64,000 bases of DNA from Pseudonocardia sediminis (GTDB taxonomy: Bacteria; Actinomycetota; Actinomycetes; Mycobacteriales; Pseudonocardiaceae): the NCBI RefSeq assembly GCF_004217185.1, contig NZ_SHKL01000001.1, positions 4,090,001 through 4,154,000 of the forward strand, given 5' to 3'. The notes beneath the pieces were generated by a model. The model searched no databases and had not been told where the DNA came from. It was given only the letters and a program-made list of their open reading frames with translations. Positions 27,463 to 36,067 of this stretch are shown here, in pieces (position 1 is the first letter of the stretch; every line of letters begins with the position of its first letter). Both the position numbers and the translations under genes were made by a program.

Positions 27463-28644
27463 GTGCCCGAGAGCAGACTGAGCGAGACCCTCCCGCAGTT
27501 CGATCCGCACGATCCCGGCCTGTCCCCCGAGCGTGCCTACGCGACCTACGCGGAGCTGCGCGAGCGGTGCCCGGTCGCCCACGGCGAGCGCCACGGCGGC
27601 TACTGGTCGATCTCCCGGTACGCCGACGTCCGCGACGTCGCCACGGACCACGCGACCTACTCCTCGACCGGCGGCGTGTACGTGCCGCCGGTGTCCGACA
27701 GCCGATTCCCCCCGATCGACCACGACCCGCCTGAGCACGCCGGGTTCCGCGAACTGATCGCGCCGCTGACCAGCGGCGCCGCGGCGAAGGCGATGGAGCC
27801 CGAGGTACGCGCCATCGCCGACCGCCTCGTCGACGGGCTCGCCGGACGGGGTCGTGCCGAGCTCGTCTCCGAGCTCGCCACGCCTCTCCCGTTGGACGTC
27901 ATCACCCGGCTCTACGACCTGGGCCCGGAGCACACCGAGCAGATCCGCGGCTACTCCGAGGAGTTCCTGGCCCACGCGTCCGGCCCGCGCGGCCGGGAGA
28001 TCATCGAGCGGGTGTGCCGCTACTGGGTCGCGCTGTTCGCCGACCGCCGCGACAACCCGCGCGGGGACTTCCTCACCGGGCTGGTCGAGGCCAACCGCGA
28101 GCTCGGGGCGACCGACGACGAGCTCGCCAACATGATGTTCATCCTGACCTACGCCGGGCACGACTCCACGGCGCTCGGGCTGAGCAACACCCTGCTGTAC
28201 CTGGCGGAGCACCCGGACGTGCAGCAACGCCTGATCGACGAGCCCAAGCTGGTCCCGTCCATGATCGACGAGATCCTGCGCTACGAGACCCCGCTGCACT
28301 GGTTCCCGCGGCAGCTCACCGCCGACACCTGCCTGCACGGTCAGCGGATGAAGGCGGGTGAGCGGGTGCTGCTCCTGTTCGCCTCGGCCAACCGCGATCC
28401 GGAGGTGTTCGACCGCGCCGACGAGGTCGTCATCGACCGGCGGCCGAACCGGCACCTCGCGTTCGGCGCCGGGATCCACACGTGCCCCGGGATGGCCCTG
28501 GCCAAGCTCGAGATCCGCGCGGCGGTCCAGGCCGTGCTGGAGCGCATCCCCGGGTTCCGGGTGGACGGCGACGTCGAGCGGACCGACCCGCTCGAGGGCG
28601 GAGGGCGCCACCTCGGCGTCCGGCGGCTGCCGGTGACCTGGTGA
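27463..28644 (+). CDS. cytochrome P450 (first gene of ubiD operon)
   Basis: A 393-aa soluble class I P450. The I-helix oxygen-binding segment is YAGHDST, the ExxR pair is EILR, and the heme loop is FGAGIHTCPG with proximal ligand C341. The HDST form replaces the more common acid-threonine pair by D-S-T. It needs a ferredoxin and reductase, which are not encoded here. Sitting at the head of an operon with UbiD and an SDR, it likely hydroxylates or O-demethylates an aromatic acid, as CYP199-type enzymes do; the substrate is inference. Start: GTG with AAGAGG upstream. It shares GTGA with the next gene. Confidence 0.88.
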   Translation: MPESRLSETLPQFDPHDPGLSPERAYATYAELRERCPVAHGERHGGYWSISRYADVRDVATDHATYSSTGGVYVPPVSDSRFPPIDHDPPEHAGFRELIAPLTSGAAAKAMEPEVRAIADRLVDGLAGRGRAELVSELATPLPLDVITRLYDLGPEHTEQIRGYSEEFLAHASGPRGREIIERVCRYWVALFADRRDNPRGDFLTGLVEANRELGATDDELANMMFILTYAGHDSTALGLSNTLLYLAEHPDVQQRLIDEPKLVPSMIDEILRYETPLHWFPRQLTADTCLHGQRMKAGERVLLLFASANRDPEVFDRADEVVIDRRPNRHLAFGAGIHTCPGMALAKLEIRAAVQAVLERIPGFRVDGDVERTDPLEGGGRHLGVRRLPVTW

Positions 28645-30050
28645 GCGCCGCCGTGCCCGGCCCGACCCCCGCACCGACGACCCGCCAGATGGTCACCGCG
28701 GGCACCGCGTCCACGGTGGGCTTCGCGTTCGACCTGTTCGACCTGTTCATCCTGCTCTACGTGGCCTCCACGGTGGGCCCGCTGTTCTTCCCCACCGACA
28801 GCCCCACGCTCACGCTCGCGGCCACGTTCGCCTCGTTCGGGGTGAGCCTGGTGATGCGCCCGCTGGGTGGGGCGGTGTTCGGCCGCTACGCCGACCGGCA
28901 CGGCCGCAAGCAGACCATGCTGGTCACCGTGGGCGGCGTCGGTCTGGCCACCGCCGTGATGGGCGCGCTGCCGACCCACGCCACGATCGGTGTCGCCGCA
29001 CCGCTGGTGTTCGTCGCGCTGCGCCTGGTGCAGGGCCTGTTCGTCGGCGGTGTCGTCGCCTCGACCCACACCCTGGGCACCGAGACGGTGCCCCAGCGTT
29101 GGCGCGGGCTGGTCTCCGGGCTGGTCGCTGGCGGCGGGCCCGGGCTCGGCGCCGTGATCGCGTCGCTGGTGTTCCTGGCCGTGTCCGCGATGTTCCCCGG
29201 ACCCGCGTTCGACGCGTGGGGCTGGCGGATCATGTTCTTCACCGGGCTGCTGGCCTCGCTGGCGAGCCTTGCGTTCTTCCGGCTGCTCGAGGAGTCCCCG
29301 GTGTGGGCCGCCGCGCGGGCGCGGGCGGCCGGTGCGGCGCCGGAGCCGCCGGCCCGGGCCCGGGACCTGCGGGCCGCGGTGAGTCCGCGAACGTTGGTCG
29401 CGGCCGCCGCGCTGGTGATCGGCGCGGGCGCGCAGTACTACCTCACCTCGGGCTACCTGCCCACGTTCCTGGACAAGATCAACCAGCTGCCGACGGGCGC
29501 GCGTGGGCTGCTGCTGGTCTGGACGAGCCTGGCCATCCTGCCGATCGCGTTGCTGGCCGGGCACGCCTCCGAACGGTTCGGCCGCCGCCCGGTGTTCCTG
29601 GCCACCGGCGCGGTGAACCTGGTGGCACTGCCGCTGCTCGCGCTGGCCATGGGTGGGCTGGGCCCGGACGACACCGGGGCACTGCTCGGCTACGGCCTGC
29701 TGCTCACGATGCTGGCCAACGCCCCCATCGCCGCGGTGCCGATCTTCCTCAACGAGCTGTTCCCGACCCGGTTGCGCGCCACCGCGACCGCCCTGATCTG
29801 GAACGGCGGGTTCGCCCTCGGCGGGCTGACCACCACGTTCGTCAGCCTGGCCAGCCCGACCGTGCCCGACATCCCCGGCCGGCTGGCGCTGTTCCTGGCC
29901 GTGGTCGTCGCGCTGTTCCTGGCCGGTGCCGCGTTCGTCCCGGAGACCCGCGGCGCACTCGACCGCGAAGACCCGCGCGACGCCGTCCCGGCACCGGCAC
30001 CCACCGCACCGGCCGACCGGCCGGAGGCCCTCCCGGAAGGATCACGATGA
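28641..30050 (+). CDS. MFS transporter, metabolite:H+ symporter type
   Basis: A 469-aa permease with about twelve hydrophobic segments. The loop 2-3 signature is GRYADRHGRKQTML, followed by RLVQGLFVGGVVA, both typical of the MHS/aromatic acid:H+ symporter branch. A second RFGRRPV loop lies in the C-terminal half. It should import the carboxylic acid degraded by the operon. Its GTG start shares four bases with the P450 stop and its stop shares four with the SDR start, so production is tightly coupled. The N-terminal GTP/Ala/Thr segment is cytoplasmic. Confidence 0.87.
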   Translation: MSAAVPGPTPAPTTRQMVTAGTASTVGFAFDLFDLFILLYVASTVGPLFFPTDSPTLTLAATFASFGVSLVMRPLGGAVFGRYADRHGRKQTMLVTVGGVGLATAVMGALPTHATIGVAAPLVFVALRLVQGLFVGGVVASTHTLGTETVPQRWRGLVSGLVAGGGPGLGAVIASLVFLAVSAMFPGPAFDAWGWRIMFFTGLLASLASLAFFRLLEESPVWAAARARAAGAAPEPPARARDLRAAVSPRTLVAAAALVIGAGAQYYLTSGYLPTFLDKINQLPTGARGLLLVWTSLAILPIALLAGHASERFGRRPVFLATGAVNLVALPLLALAMGGLGPDDTGALLGYGLLLTMLANAPIAAVPIFLNELFPTRLRATATALIWNGGFALGGLTTTFVSLASPTVPDIPGRLALFLAVVVALFLAGAAFVPETRGALDREDPRDAVPAPAPTAPADRPEALPEGSR

Positions 30051-30835
30051 GCACGAACGAGCAGAGCGGCGAGCACGCGGGCCGCACCGTCGTCGTCACC
30101 GGCGCCGGCGGCGGAATCGGCGGCGACTACGTCGCCGCGTTCGCCGCGGCGGGCGCGAACGTCGTGGCCACCGACGTCGCCGGGGCCGCCGACGCGGGTA
30201 CCGCCCTGGCCGACAAGGTGAGCTCCGCCGGCGCGGGGCGGGTCGTGTTCGTGACGGCCGACGTCACCTCCGACGCCGACTGGCAGACCGTCGTCGCGAC
30301 CGCGGACGCCGAGTTCGGCGGGATCGACGCGCTGGTCAACAACGCCGCGATCTACCAGGGGCTGGGCACCAAGTCGCACCTGACCGAGCTCACCAACGAG
30401 GCCTGGGACCGGGTGCTGACGGTCAACGTGCGCGGCACCTGGCAGGCGATCAAGGCGGTGACCCCGGCGATGCGGGCCCGGGGCGGCGGACGGATCGTCA
30501 ACATCTCCTCCACCGTGGCGCGGATGGGCGCGCCCGGGTTCGCGCACTACGTGGCGTCCAAGGCGGCCGTGGACGGGCTCACCCGGGCCGCGGCCCGCGA
30601 GCTCGGAGCGGACGCGATCACTGTCAACGGCGTCGCGCCCGGCCTGGTCAGCGACGACGCCAGCCGCACTCTGAACACCGGTGACTACATCGCCGCGGCG
30701 GCGAAGGGCCGGGCGCTGGGCCGCGAGATGACCCCGGACGACCTGGTCGGCGCCGTCATGTGGCTGGCCTCGCCGTCGGCCGGGTTCGTCACCGGCCAGA
30801 CCGTCGTGGTCGACGGCGGTGGGGTGTTCACGTGA
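30047..30835 (+). CDS. short-chain dehydrogenase/reductase in ubiD operon
   Basis: A 262-aa classical SDR. The nucleotide motif is TGAGGGIG, NNAA is at about residue 101, the catalytic serine is in NISSTVARM, and the pair is Y-x3-K in HYVASK. An aspartate after the second strand (ATDVAG) indicates NAD. It should oxidise an alcohol or dihydrodiol made by the P450, or reduce a carbonyl. ATGA overlap with the transporter stop and GTGA with ubiD place it inside one coupled operon. Confidence 0.88.
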   Translation: MSTNEQSGEHAGRTVVVTGAGGGIGGDYVAAFAAAGANVVATDVAGAADAGTALADKVSSAGAGRVVFVTADVTSDADWQTVVATADAEFGGIDALVNNAAIYQGLGTKSHLTELTNEAWDRVLTVNVRGTWQAIKAVTPAMRARGGGRIVNISSTVARMGAPGFAHYVASKAAVDGLTRAAARELGADAITVNGVAPGLVSDDASRTLNTGDYIAAAAKGRALGREMTPDDLVGAVMWLASPSAGFVTGQTVVVDGGGVFT

Positions 30836-32187
30836 GCTCCGACCTGCGTTCCTGGCTCACGGTGCTCGATGGCCGCGGCGAGCTCGCCCGGCTGAGCTCC
30901 CCGATCGACCCGGACCAGGATGTCGCCGCGGTACTGACACGTGCCGACGGGCGGCGCGCCGTGCACTTCGACCATGTCGTGGGCGCGGAGTTCCCGCTGG
31001 TGGGCAACACCGTGCCGAGCCGGACGCACCTCGGCCTGGTCCTGGGCTGCGAGCCGGCCGGGGTCGCCGACCGGTTCGCCGCCGCCCTGGACGCCCCGGT
31101 GCGCTGCCCGGAGGTGGCGGCCGCCGGGGCTCCGGTGCTGGCCAACCGCATGCACGGCGACCGGATGCTCTCGGCGCTGCCGCTGACCCGTCAGCACTCC
31201 GAGGACGGTGGCAGGTACCTGACCTCGGCGCTGCTGGCCGTGCGCGACCCGGCCGGCGGCCGGATGAACCTGTCGATCAACCGGCTGCTGGCCGCGGGCG
31301 AGCGGGAGCTGCGCGCGCTGCTGTTGCCCGGGCGGCTGCGGAGGATCTTCGCCGAGGCCGAGGCGGCCGGGCGCGACCTGGACGTCGCGCTGGTCATCGG
31401 GGTGCATCCGGCCCTCGTGCTGGCCAGCCAGTCCCCCGCCGACCGCGAGCTCGACGACTACGCCGTGGCCAACGCACTGGCCGCGCCGGTCGACCTGGTC
31501 GCCGCCCCGACGGTGGACGCGCTGGTGCCGGCACGCGCGGAGTTCGTGCTGGAGGGTCGCTTCCGGGCCGGGCGCCGCGAGGCCGAGGGGCCGTTCGGGG
31601 AGTACCCGCGCACCTACGGTCCCGGCGGCCCCGCCCCGGTGATCGAGCTGCTGGAGGGCTGGCACCGCGACGCCCCGGTGTTCCAGACGATCCTCTCCGG
31701 CGGCCGCGAGCACTTCTACGCCGGCGGCATCCCGCGCGAGGCGGCCTGCCTGCGGGCCCTGCGCCGGGCCGGACTCGACGTGGCGGCGCTGCGGCTGCCC
31801 GAGTCCGGGTCCTGCCGGCTCACCGCCGTCGTCGCGCTGCGCGATCCCGCTCCCGGGGCGCCGACCACGGCGATGATGACGCTGTTCCTCACCGCGTCCA
31901 CGATCAAGCAGGTCACCGTCGTCGACGACGACGTCGACATCGCCGACGACGAGCAGGTCGCCTGGGCGGTGGCCACCCGGACCCAACCCGACCGGGACCT
32001 GCTGGTGGTGCCGAACGCGAAGGGCAGCAGCCTGGACCCCTCGGCCGAGCACGGGCTCACCGCGAAGCTGGGCCTCGACGCCACCGTCCCGGCCGCCGAC
32101 CGCGACCGCTACCGGCAGATGGAGGTTCTCCCGGCCGACCCCTCGGCACTCGAGCGCCACCTCGCGGAGCTGGGGGACCTCCGATGA
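30832..32187 (+). CDS. UbiD-family prenylated-FMN-dependent (de)carboxylase
   Basis: A 451-aa UbiD enzyme. R151 (in MNLSINR) and E252/E257 (in EGPFGEYPRTYG) correspond to the Arg-Glu-Glu triad of Fdc1 and UbiD; the two glutamates have the standard five-residue spacing. It decarboxylates aromatic or alpha,beta-unsaturated acids using prenylated FMN, and some members run as carboxylases. The cofactor maker UbiX is the next gene. The context of transporter, P450 and SDR points to an aromatic acid, not ubiquinone synthesis; actinomycetes make menaquinone. Substrate not known. Confidence 0.9.
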   Translation: MSSDLRSWLTVLDGRGELARLSSPIDPDQDVAAVLTRADGRRAVHFDHVVGAEFPLVGNTVPSRTHLGLVLGCEPAGVADRFAAALDAPVRCPEVAAAGAPVLANRMHGDRMLSALPLTRQHSEDGGRYLTSALLAVRDPAGGRMNLSINRLLAAGERELRALLLPGRLRRIFAEAEAAGRDLDVALVIGVHPALVLASQSPADRELDDYAVANALAAPVDLVAAPTVDALVPARAEFVLEGRFRAGRREAEGPFGEYPRTYGPGGPAPVIELLEGWHRDAPVFQTILSGGREHFYAGGIPREAACLRALRRAGLDVAALRLPESGSCRLTAVVALRDPAPGAPTTAMMTLFLTASTIKQVTVVDDDVDIADDEQVAWAVATRTQPDRDLLVVPNAKGSSLDPSAEHGLTAKLGLDATVPAADRDRYRQMEVLPADPSALERHLAELGDLR

Positions 32188-32783
32188 GACGCATCGTCGT
32201 CGCCCTCACCGGGGCGTCCGGGGCGATGTACGGGATCCGTGCGCTGGAGCTGCTGCGCGAGGTGCCCGACGTCGAGACGCACCTGGTGCTGACGAAGGCG
32301 GCGCGGGCGACCATCGGCTACGAGACCGACCGCAGCGTCGCCGACGTCCGCGCCCTCGCCGACGTCGTGCACTCCGACGGCGACCTGGGCGCACCGATCT
32401 CCTCCGGCTCGTTCCGGACGGCCGGGATGCTGGTGGCCCCGTGCAGCGTGAAGACACTGTCCGGGATCGCCTCCAGCTACGACGAGTCGCTCGTGGTACG
32501 GGCCGCCGACGTCGTGCTCAAGGAACGCCGACGCCTGGTGCTGCTGCTGCGCGAGACCCCGTTGCACGCCGGCCACCTGCGGCTGATGTCCGAGGTCACC
32601 GCCTCCGGCGCGGTCGTCATGCCGCCGGTGCCGGCGTTCTACGCGCGCCCACGCAGCGTCGCCGACATCATCGAGCACACCACCGGCCGGGCCCTCGACC
32701 TGCTCGACGTGGACACCGAGGCGGTCACCCGCTGGACCGGTGAGCGCGGGGCCGACGACGACGCCGTCGTGCACCGGTTGTAG
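32184..32783 (+). CDS. ubiX: UbiX-type flavin prenyltransferase
   Basis: A 199-aa flavoprotein. The opening VVALTGASGAMYGIRALELL is the phosphate loop, SSGSF follows at about residue 73, and PCSVKTLSGIA plus RETPLHAGHLRLM line the active site as in UbiX/Pad1. It prenylates reduced FMN with dimethylallyl phosphate to give the UbiD cofactor. The ATGA overlap with ubiD guarantees matched synthesis. It is the last gene of the operon; a convergent LysR gene follows 34 bases later with no clear terminator between. Confidence 0.92.
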   Translation: MRRIVVALTGASGAMYGIRALELLREVPDVETHLVLTKAARATIGYETDRSVADVRALADVVHSDGDLGAPISSGSFRTAGMLVAPCSVKTLSGIASSYDESLVVRAADVVLKERRRLVLLLRETPLHAGHLRLMSEVTASGAVVMPPVPAFYARPRSVADIIEHTTGRALDLLDVDTEAVTRWTGERGADDDAVVHRL

Positions 32784-32817
32784 GCCCGGTCGCGCCGGTG
32801 CAGGGCGCCCACCGCGC

Positions 32818-33690
32818 TCAACCCCGAGCGGTGCGCAGCAGCGACCGGCGGAACGCCTGCACCGGCGGCGACACGTGCGCGCTGGACCGCGAGACCACAC
32901 CCAGCTCACGGACCGCGCAGGGGTCGGCGAGAGGGACCGTGAGCCCGTCGCCGGCGGCGAGCCTCGGCAGCAGCGCGACCCCCATGCCCGCCGCCACCAT
33001 GCCGTGCACGATCGCCAGCTGCCCGGTCTCCAACACCACCCGCGGTGCGACGCCGGCCTCGGCCAGCAGCTGGTCGGCAAGGTCGCGCAGCCCGTACCCG
33101 GTGCGCATCCCGACGATCTCCTCGCCGGCCAGATCGAGGAGTGCGGCCTGCTCGACCCCGGCCAGCCGGTGCCCGGCGGGGACCAGCAACAGCACCGGCT
33201 CGCGGACCAGCACGTCCGTACACAGCCCGCTCAGGGTCAGCGGCATCCGGGTGATCGCCAGGTCCAGCTCCCCGGAACGCACGAGCTGCTCGAACTCCCG
33301 GGAGACGTCGTGCTCCACGATCCGCACCTCGACCCGTGGGTGCGCGCGCCGGAACTCGGCCAGCACCTCGGGCAGCATCCGGGCGCCGATGCTGGGCAGC
33401 ACGCCCACCCGCACCTCACCCTCGCGCACACCGCTGACTTCGGCCACCCGTTGCCGACCGCGTTCAAGCTGATCGAGAGCGACCTGGGCGTGCTCGAGCA
33501 GCGCGGACCCGGCCGCGGTGAGCACGACCTGCCGGCCGGTGCGCTCGAACAGCCGCGCCCCGACATCGCGCTCCAGCTTGCGGATCTGCACCGACAGCGA
33601 CGGCTGGGACAGATAGAGCCGGGCGGCCGCGGCCGTGAAGCTGCCCTCGTGCGCGACGGCCACGAAGTAGCGCAGTTGATGCAGCTCCAC
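32818..33690 (-). CDS. LysR-family transcriptional regulator
   Basis: A 290-aa LysR protein. The N-terminal helix-turn-helix is ELHQLRYFVAVAHEGSFTAA and ARLYLSQPSLSVQIRKLERD; residues about 90-290 form the two-lobed effector domain (GVLPSIGARMLPEVLAEF). Proteins of the CbbR/CatR sort bind aromatic intermediates. It lies directly downstream of and convergent with the UbiD operon, so it is the obvious candidate activator although the target promoter would be 5 kb away. A long inverted repeat lies just upstream of its GTG start and is probably its own site. Confidence 0.88.
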   Translation of the reverse strand: MELHQLRYFVAVAHEGSFTAAAARLYLSQPSLSVQIRKLERDVGARLFERTGRQVVLTAAGSALLEHAQVALDQLERGRQRVAEVSGVREGEVRVGVLPSIGARMLPEVLAEFRRAHPRVEVRIVEHDVSREFEQLVRSGELDLAITRMPLTLSGLCTDVLVREPVLLLVPAGHRLAGVEQAALLDLAGEEIVGMRTGYGLRDLADQLLAEAGVAPRVVLETGQLAIVHGMVAAGMGVALLPRLAAGDGLTVPLADPCAVRELGVVSRSSAHVSPPVQAFRRSLLRTARG

Positions 33691-33701
33691 AGATCACCTC
33701 A

Positions 33702-33732
33702 TACCATCCGTTTCACACCATAGAGGATGGTA
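33702..33732. promoter_or_regulatory. inverted repeat upstream of the LysR gene
   Basis: TACCATCC (33702-33709) and GGATGGTA (33725-33732) are perfect 8-bp arms separated by 15 bases, starting 12 bases before the LysR start codon on that strand. The T-N-A inverted form and position suit LysR autoregulation. Confidence 0.5.
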
Positions 33733-33888
33733 GCCCGATGCCCACGAATCGGACACCCCGCCGGCGGCCGGTCACAACCGAGAACAGCGGACCGACCCAG
33801 GGAGCCCGGGTCCAGCAGGTCACCGACCTGGCCGTCGTGGCCAGGTCGGCGCAGTCGAGGGCGACGACGGCGTCGGGAACCGACATGT

Positions 33889-34593
33889 TCAGGCGTCGAG
33901 CGCAGCCAGGACCTTCTCCGCCACCTCACCACTGGAGGCGGGGTTCTGGCCGGTGACGACGGTGCCGTCGACCACGGAGAACGGTGCCCAGGCGTCGCCC
34001 ATCACCACCTGCGCGCCACCGGCGCGCAACCGGTCCTCCAGCAGCCACGGAGCCTGCTCGGCGAGCCCGGCCTGGCGCTCCTCCTCGTTGAGGAAGCCGG
34101 ACAGGGTGCGACCCGCGAAGGCCCACTCCCCGGTCGCCCTGGTCGCCGACAGCAGGGCGGCAGGACCGTGGCACACCGACGAGACGATCTTGCCGGAGTC
34201 GAGCATGCTCGTCAGCAACGCACCCATCGGCGCCGACACCGCGAGGTCTTCCATCGGGCCGTGCCCGCCGGGGATGTACACCGCGTCGTAGTCGGTGGCT
34301 TCGACATCCTCGAGCCGCAACGGCGCGGCCAGCTCACCGGAGAACAGGGCGTCGAGCTCGGCGCGTTGACGCGCGGACTCGTCGTCGCCGCCGGTCATCG
34401 CGGGCGACAGGCTTCCCTCGTCGACGGTCGGGCGCACCCCACCGGGGGTCGCGAAGGTCAGCTGGACGCCGGCCTTGCGGAAGAGGGACAGCGGGGTCAG
34501 CAGTTCCTCGGCCCAGAAGCCGGTCGGGTGCCGGGTCCCGTCGGAAAGTGTCCAGTGGTCGGCACCGGTGATGACGATCAGCACGGAAGGCAT
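33889..34593 (-). CDS. DJ-1/PfpI family protein (Hsp31-like glyoxalase/deglycase)
   Basis: A 234-aa protein with the type 1 glutamine amidotransferase-like fold. SSVCHGPAALL carries the nucleophilic cysteine with its adjacent histidine, and DAVYIPGGHGPMEDL provides the acidic partner region. The length and the TFATPGGVRPTVDEGSLSP segment match the Hsp31/GLO-III-like branch, which converts methylglyoxal to lactate without cofactors and protects proteins under stress. It is a single gene; ATG at 34593. Confidence 0.85.
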   Translation of the reverse strand: MPSVLIVITGADHWTLSDGTRHPTGFWAEELLTPLSLFRKAGVQLTFATPGGVRPTVDEGSLSPAMTGGDDESARQRAELDALFSGELAAPLRLEDVEATDYDAVYIPGGHGPMEDLAVSAPMGALLTSMLDSGKIVSSVCHGPAALLSATRATGEWAFAGRTLSGFLNEEERQAGLAEQAPWLLEDRLRAGGAQVVMGDAWAPFSVVDGTVVTGQNPASSGEVAEKVLAALDA

Positions 34594-34896
34594 GGTCGCT
34601 CCTGTTCGTCGTGTCGGGTCGTCTCGGGGGAAACCCGAGTGTCTACGCGGGTGGCGCCGGCGTACGGGCGGGCATGCGCCCGTGGCGCAACGCTCCGGTG
34701 GACACCGTCGGCCGTCCGTCGACGCCCTCGCCCCAGGCTACCCGCCCCGGAGCCCCGATACACATGCCCCGCAGGCCCGGTCGTCGACGACCTCAAGGGT
34801 GCTGCCGGCCTCCCCGACGACACCGGACACCGGATCGACCAGGCCACGAGGCAGGACAAGTGGTGTAGTGCGTTGTCCGCGTGGTCCCGTGGTCGG
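34594..34896. other. gene-poor stretch upstream of the DJ-1/PfpI gene
   Basis: About 300 bases with no supportable gene. It should hold the promoter of the leftward DJ-1/PfpI gene; no clear elements seen. Confidence 0.35.
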
Positions 34897-35245
34897 TCAG
34901 ACGCTGAGCGCCGCGATGGTGTCAGTGCTGGCCTCCTCATGGGTTTCGACGGTGGTGATGGCGGCCCGGGCGCGGGTGCGCAGCTCGAGGCCGAGGCAGC
35001 GGCGGCCTTCGGTCCACTCGACCAGGGAGCTCCTGGGCACGCGGAAGATCGACCGATTCGACAGGCGCGAGGTAGACGTTCTTGAGCCGCCCGAAGCAGT
35101 CACAGAACGGGCCGAGCGCGGTACCGACGACGTCGCGGCGGCACGCGTCCTGCGCGATCTCCTCCTGCGCGATCCGCAGGTTCAGCTCGGCGTGCCGACG
35201 CTCGAGTTCCACGAGTCTGAGCCGATTTCCCGCGGCAAGCCGCAC
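34897..35245 (-). pseudogene. frameshifted small gene, unknown family
   Basis: Two overlapping minus-strand frames look like halves of one protein. The first (from 35245) has a helical LRLVELERRHAELNLRIAQE and then DVVGTALGPFCDCFGRLKNV. Near 35050-35080 the coding look shifts by one base to a second frame with LVEWTEGRRCLGLELRTRAR, ending at 34897. Neither half alone has a plausible continuation. The region is lower in GC than its surroundings and lies just beyond the 3' end of a tRNA-Val gene. I do not recognise the family. Confidence 0.4.
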
Positions 35246-35704
35246 CGCTCCGACTTATGCCATACGCATCCGTCGCCCACCCTCGTCTCGCGCCATGCAT
35301 CGGACATCGCTGATCCGAACGGCCGCGTTCCGCTGGACCGGACAGGTCCTCACAATTTGGTACGTCCGATGGCCACCTCCAGCTGGGACGGTCGAACTCC
35401 TCGCCGACCCCAGGCCGCAGGCCGGCATAGGTAGCTTCCGGCCGCCTGGTGCCGCCGGCGTCAATCCTTGCTATCCGGATCCCGGGCGGCGGTCGTCCGA
35501 GGACGGGCAATCTTGGCCACGAACCCCAGACACCGGCTTGAGGGTTCAGCCGAGAGGTCCCGTCCTGCCGACCGCTTCGGGTCGCCTGCCTACGTTGTGG
35601 TCAATCGACCGACGCGCAACGGCCTGACGTGCAGGTACTCCGGCGACACTTTCGGAGAGCCGAAGCGGTCACCGTTGTTGTCGACGCTGTGTCGGAAACA
35701 GACA
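35246..35704. other. lower-GC stretch without genes, next to tRNA-Val
   Basis: No convincing coding frame on either strand. Base composition is visibly closer to even than in the rest of the window. It adjoins the 3' end of tRNA-Val, the usual side of integrative element insertion, and may be old element debris. Confidence 0.35.
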
Positions 35705-35739
35705 AAACGCCCTTCCTCAAAGATCGAGGAAGGGCGTTT
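35705..35739 (-). terminator. terminator downstream of tRNA-Val(CAC)
   Basis: A perfect 14-bp inverted repeat (35705-35718 with 35726-35739) around a 7-base loop. Read on the minus strand it starts five bases after the tRNA CCA, and the arm ends in a T-rich edge. Confidence 0.8.
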
Positions 35740-35743
35740 GTGC

Positions 35744-35818
35744 TGGTGGGCGATACTGGGATCGAACCAGTGACCTCTTCGGTGTGAACGAAGCGCTCTC
35801 CCCCTGAGCTAATCGCCC
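35744..35818 (-). tRNA. tRNA-Val (anticodon CAC)
   Basis: The minus strand folds as a complete cloverleaf: acceptor GGGCGAT pairs with ATCGCCC, anticodon stem CTTCG/CGAAG with loop TTCACAC, and T arm ACTGG-TTCGATC-CCAGT. The CCA end is encoded (35746-35744). The anticodon CAC reads GUG. Confidence 0.95.
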
Positions 35819-36067
35819 TCAGCGGTGTCAGAAGACTACATCATCCCAAGATCGCCGTTGCACCCAGGTCGGCCGTCCCGGGATCCGACCGACGACCACC
35901 GCGATTGCCGACCCCAGCCCGGACACCGCGACCCGTGTCGAGACCGGCCGAGAGACCGCCGGGGCGCACGGCTTCGTCCTCACCCTCGGTTCCCGCGGAT
36001 GCACCGGCAGGCCCGCACCGTGGGGTAGACGATCTTCCTTCGGGTGATCTCGAGGACGAGCCGGTCG

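Noticed and set aside
30832..32783. Ubiquinone biosynthesis genes
   Set aside because: UbiD and UbiX families are used in many decarboxylations; the operon has a transporter, P450 and SDR, and actinomycetes use menaquinone.
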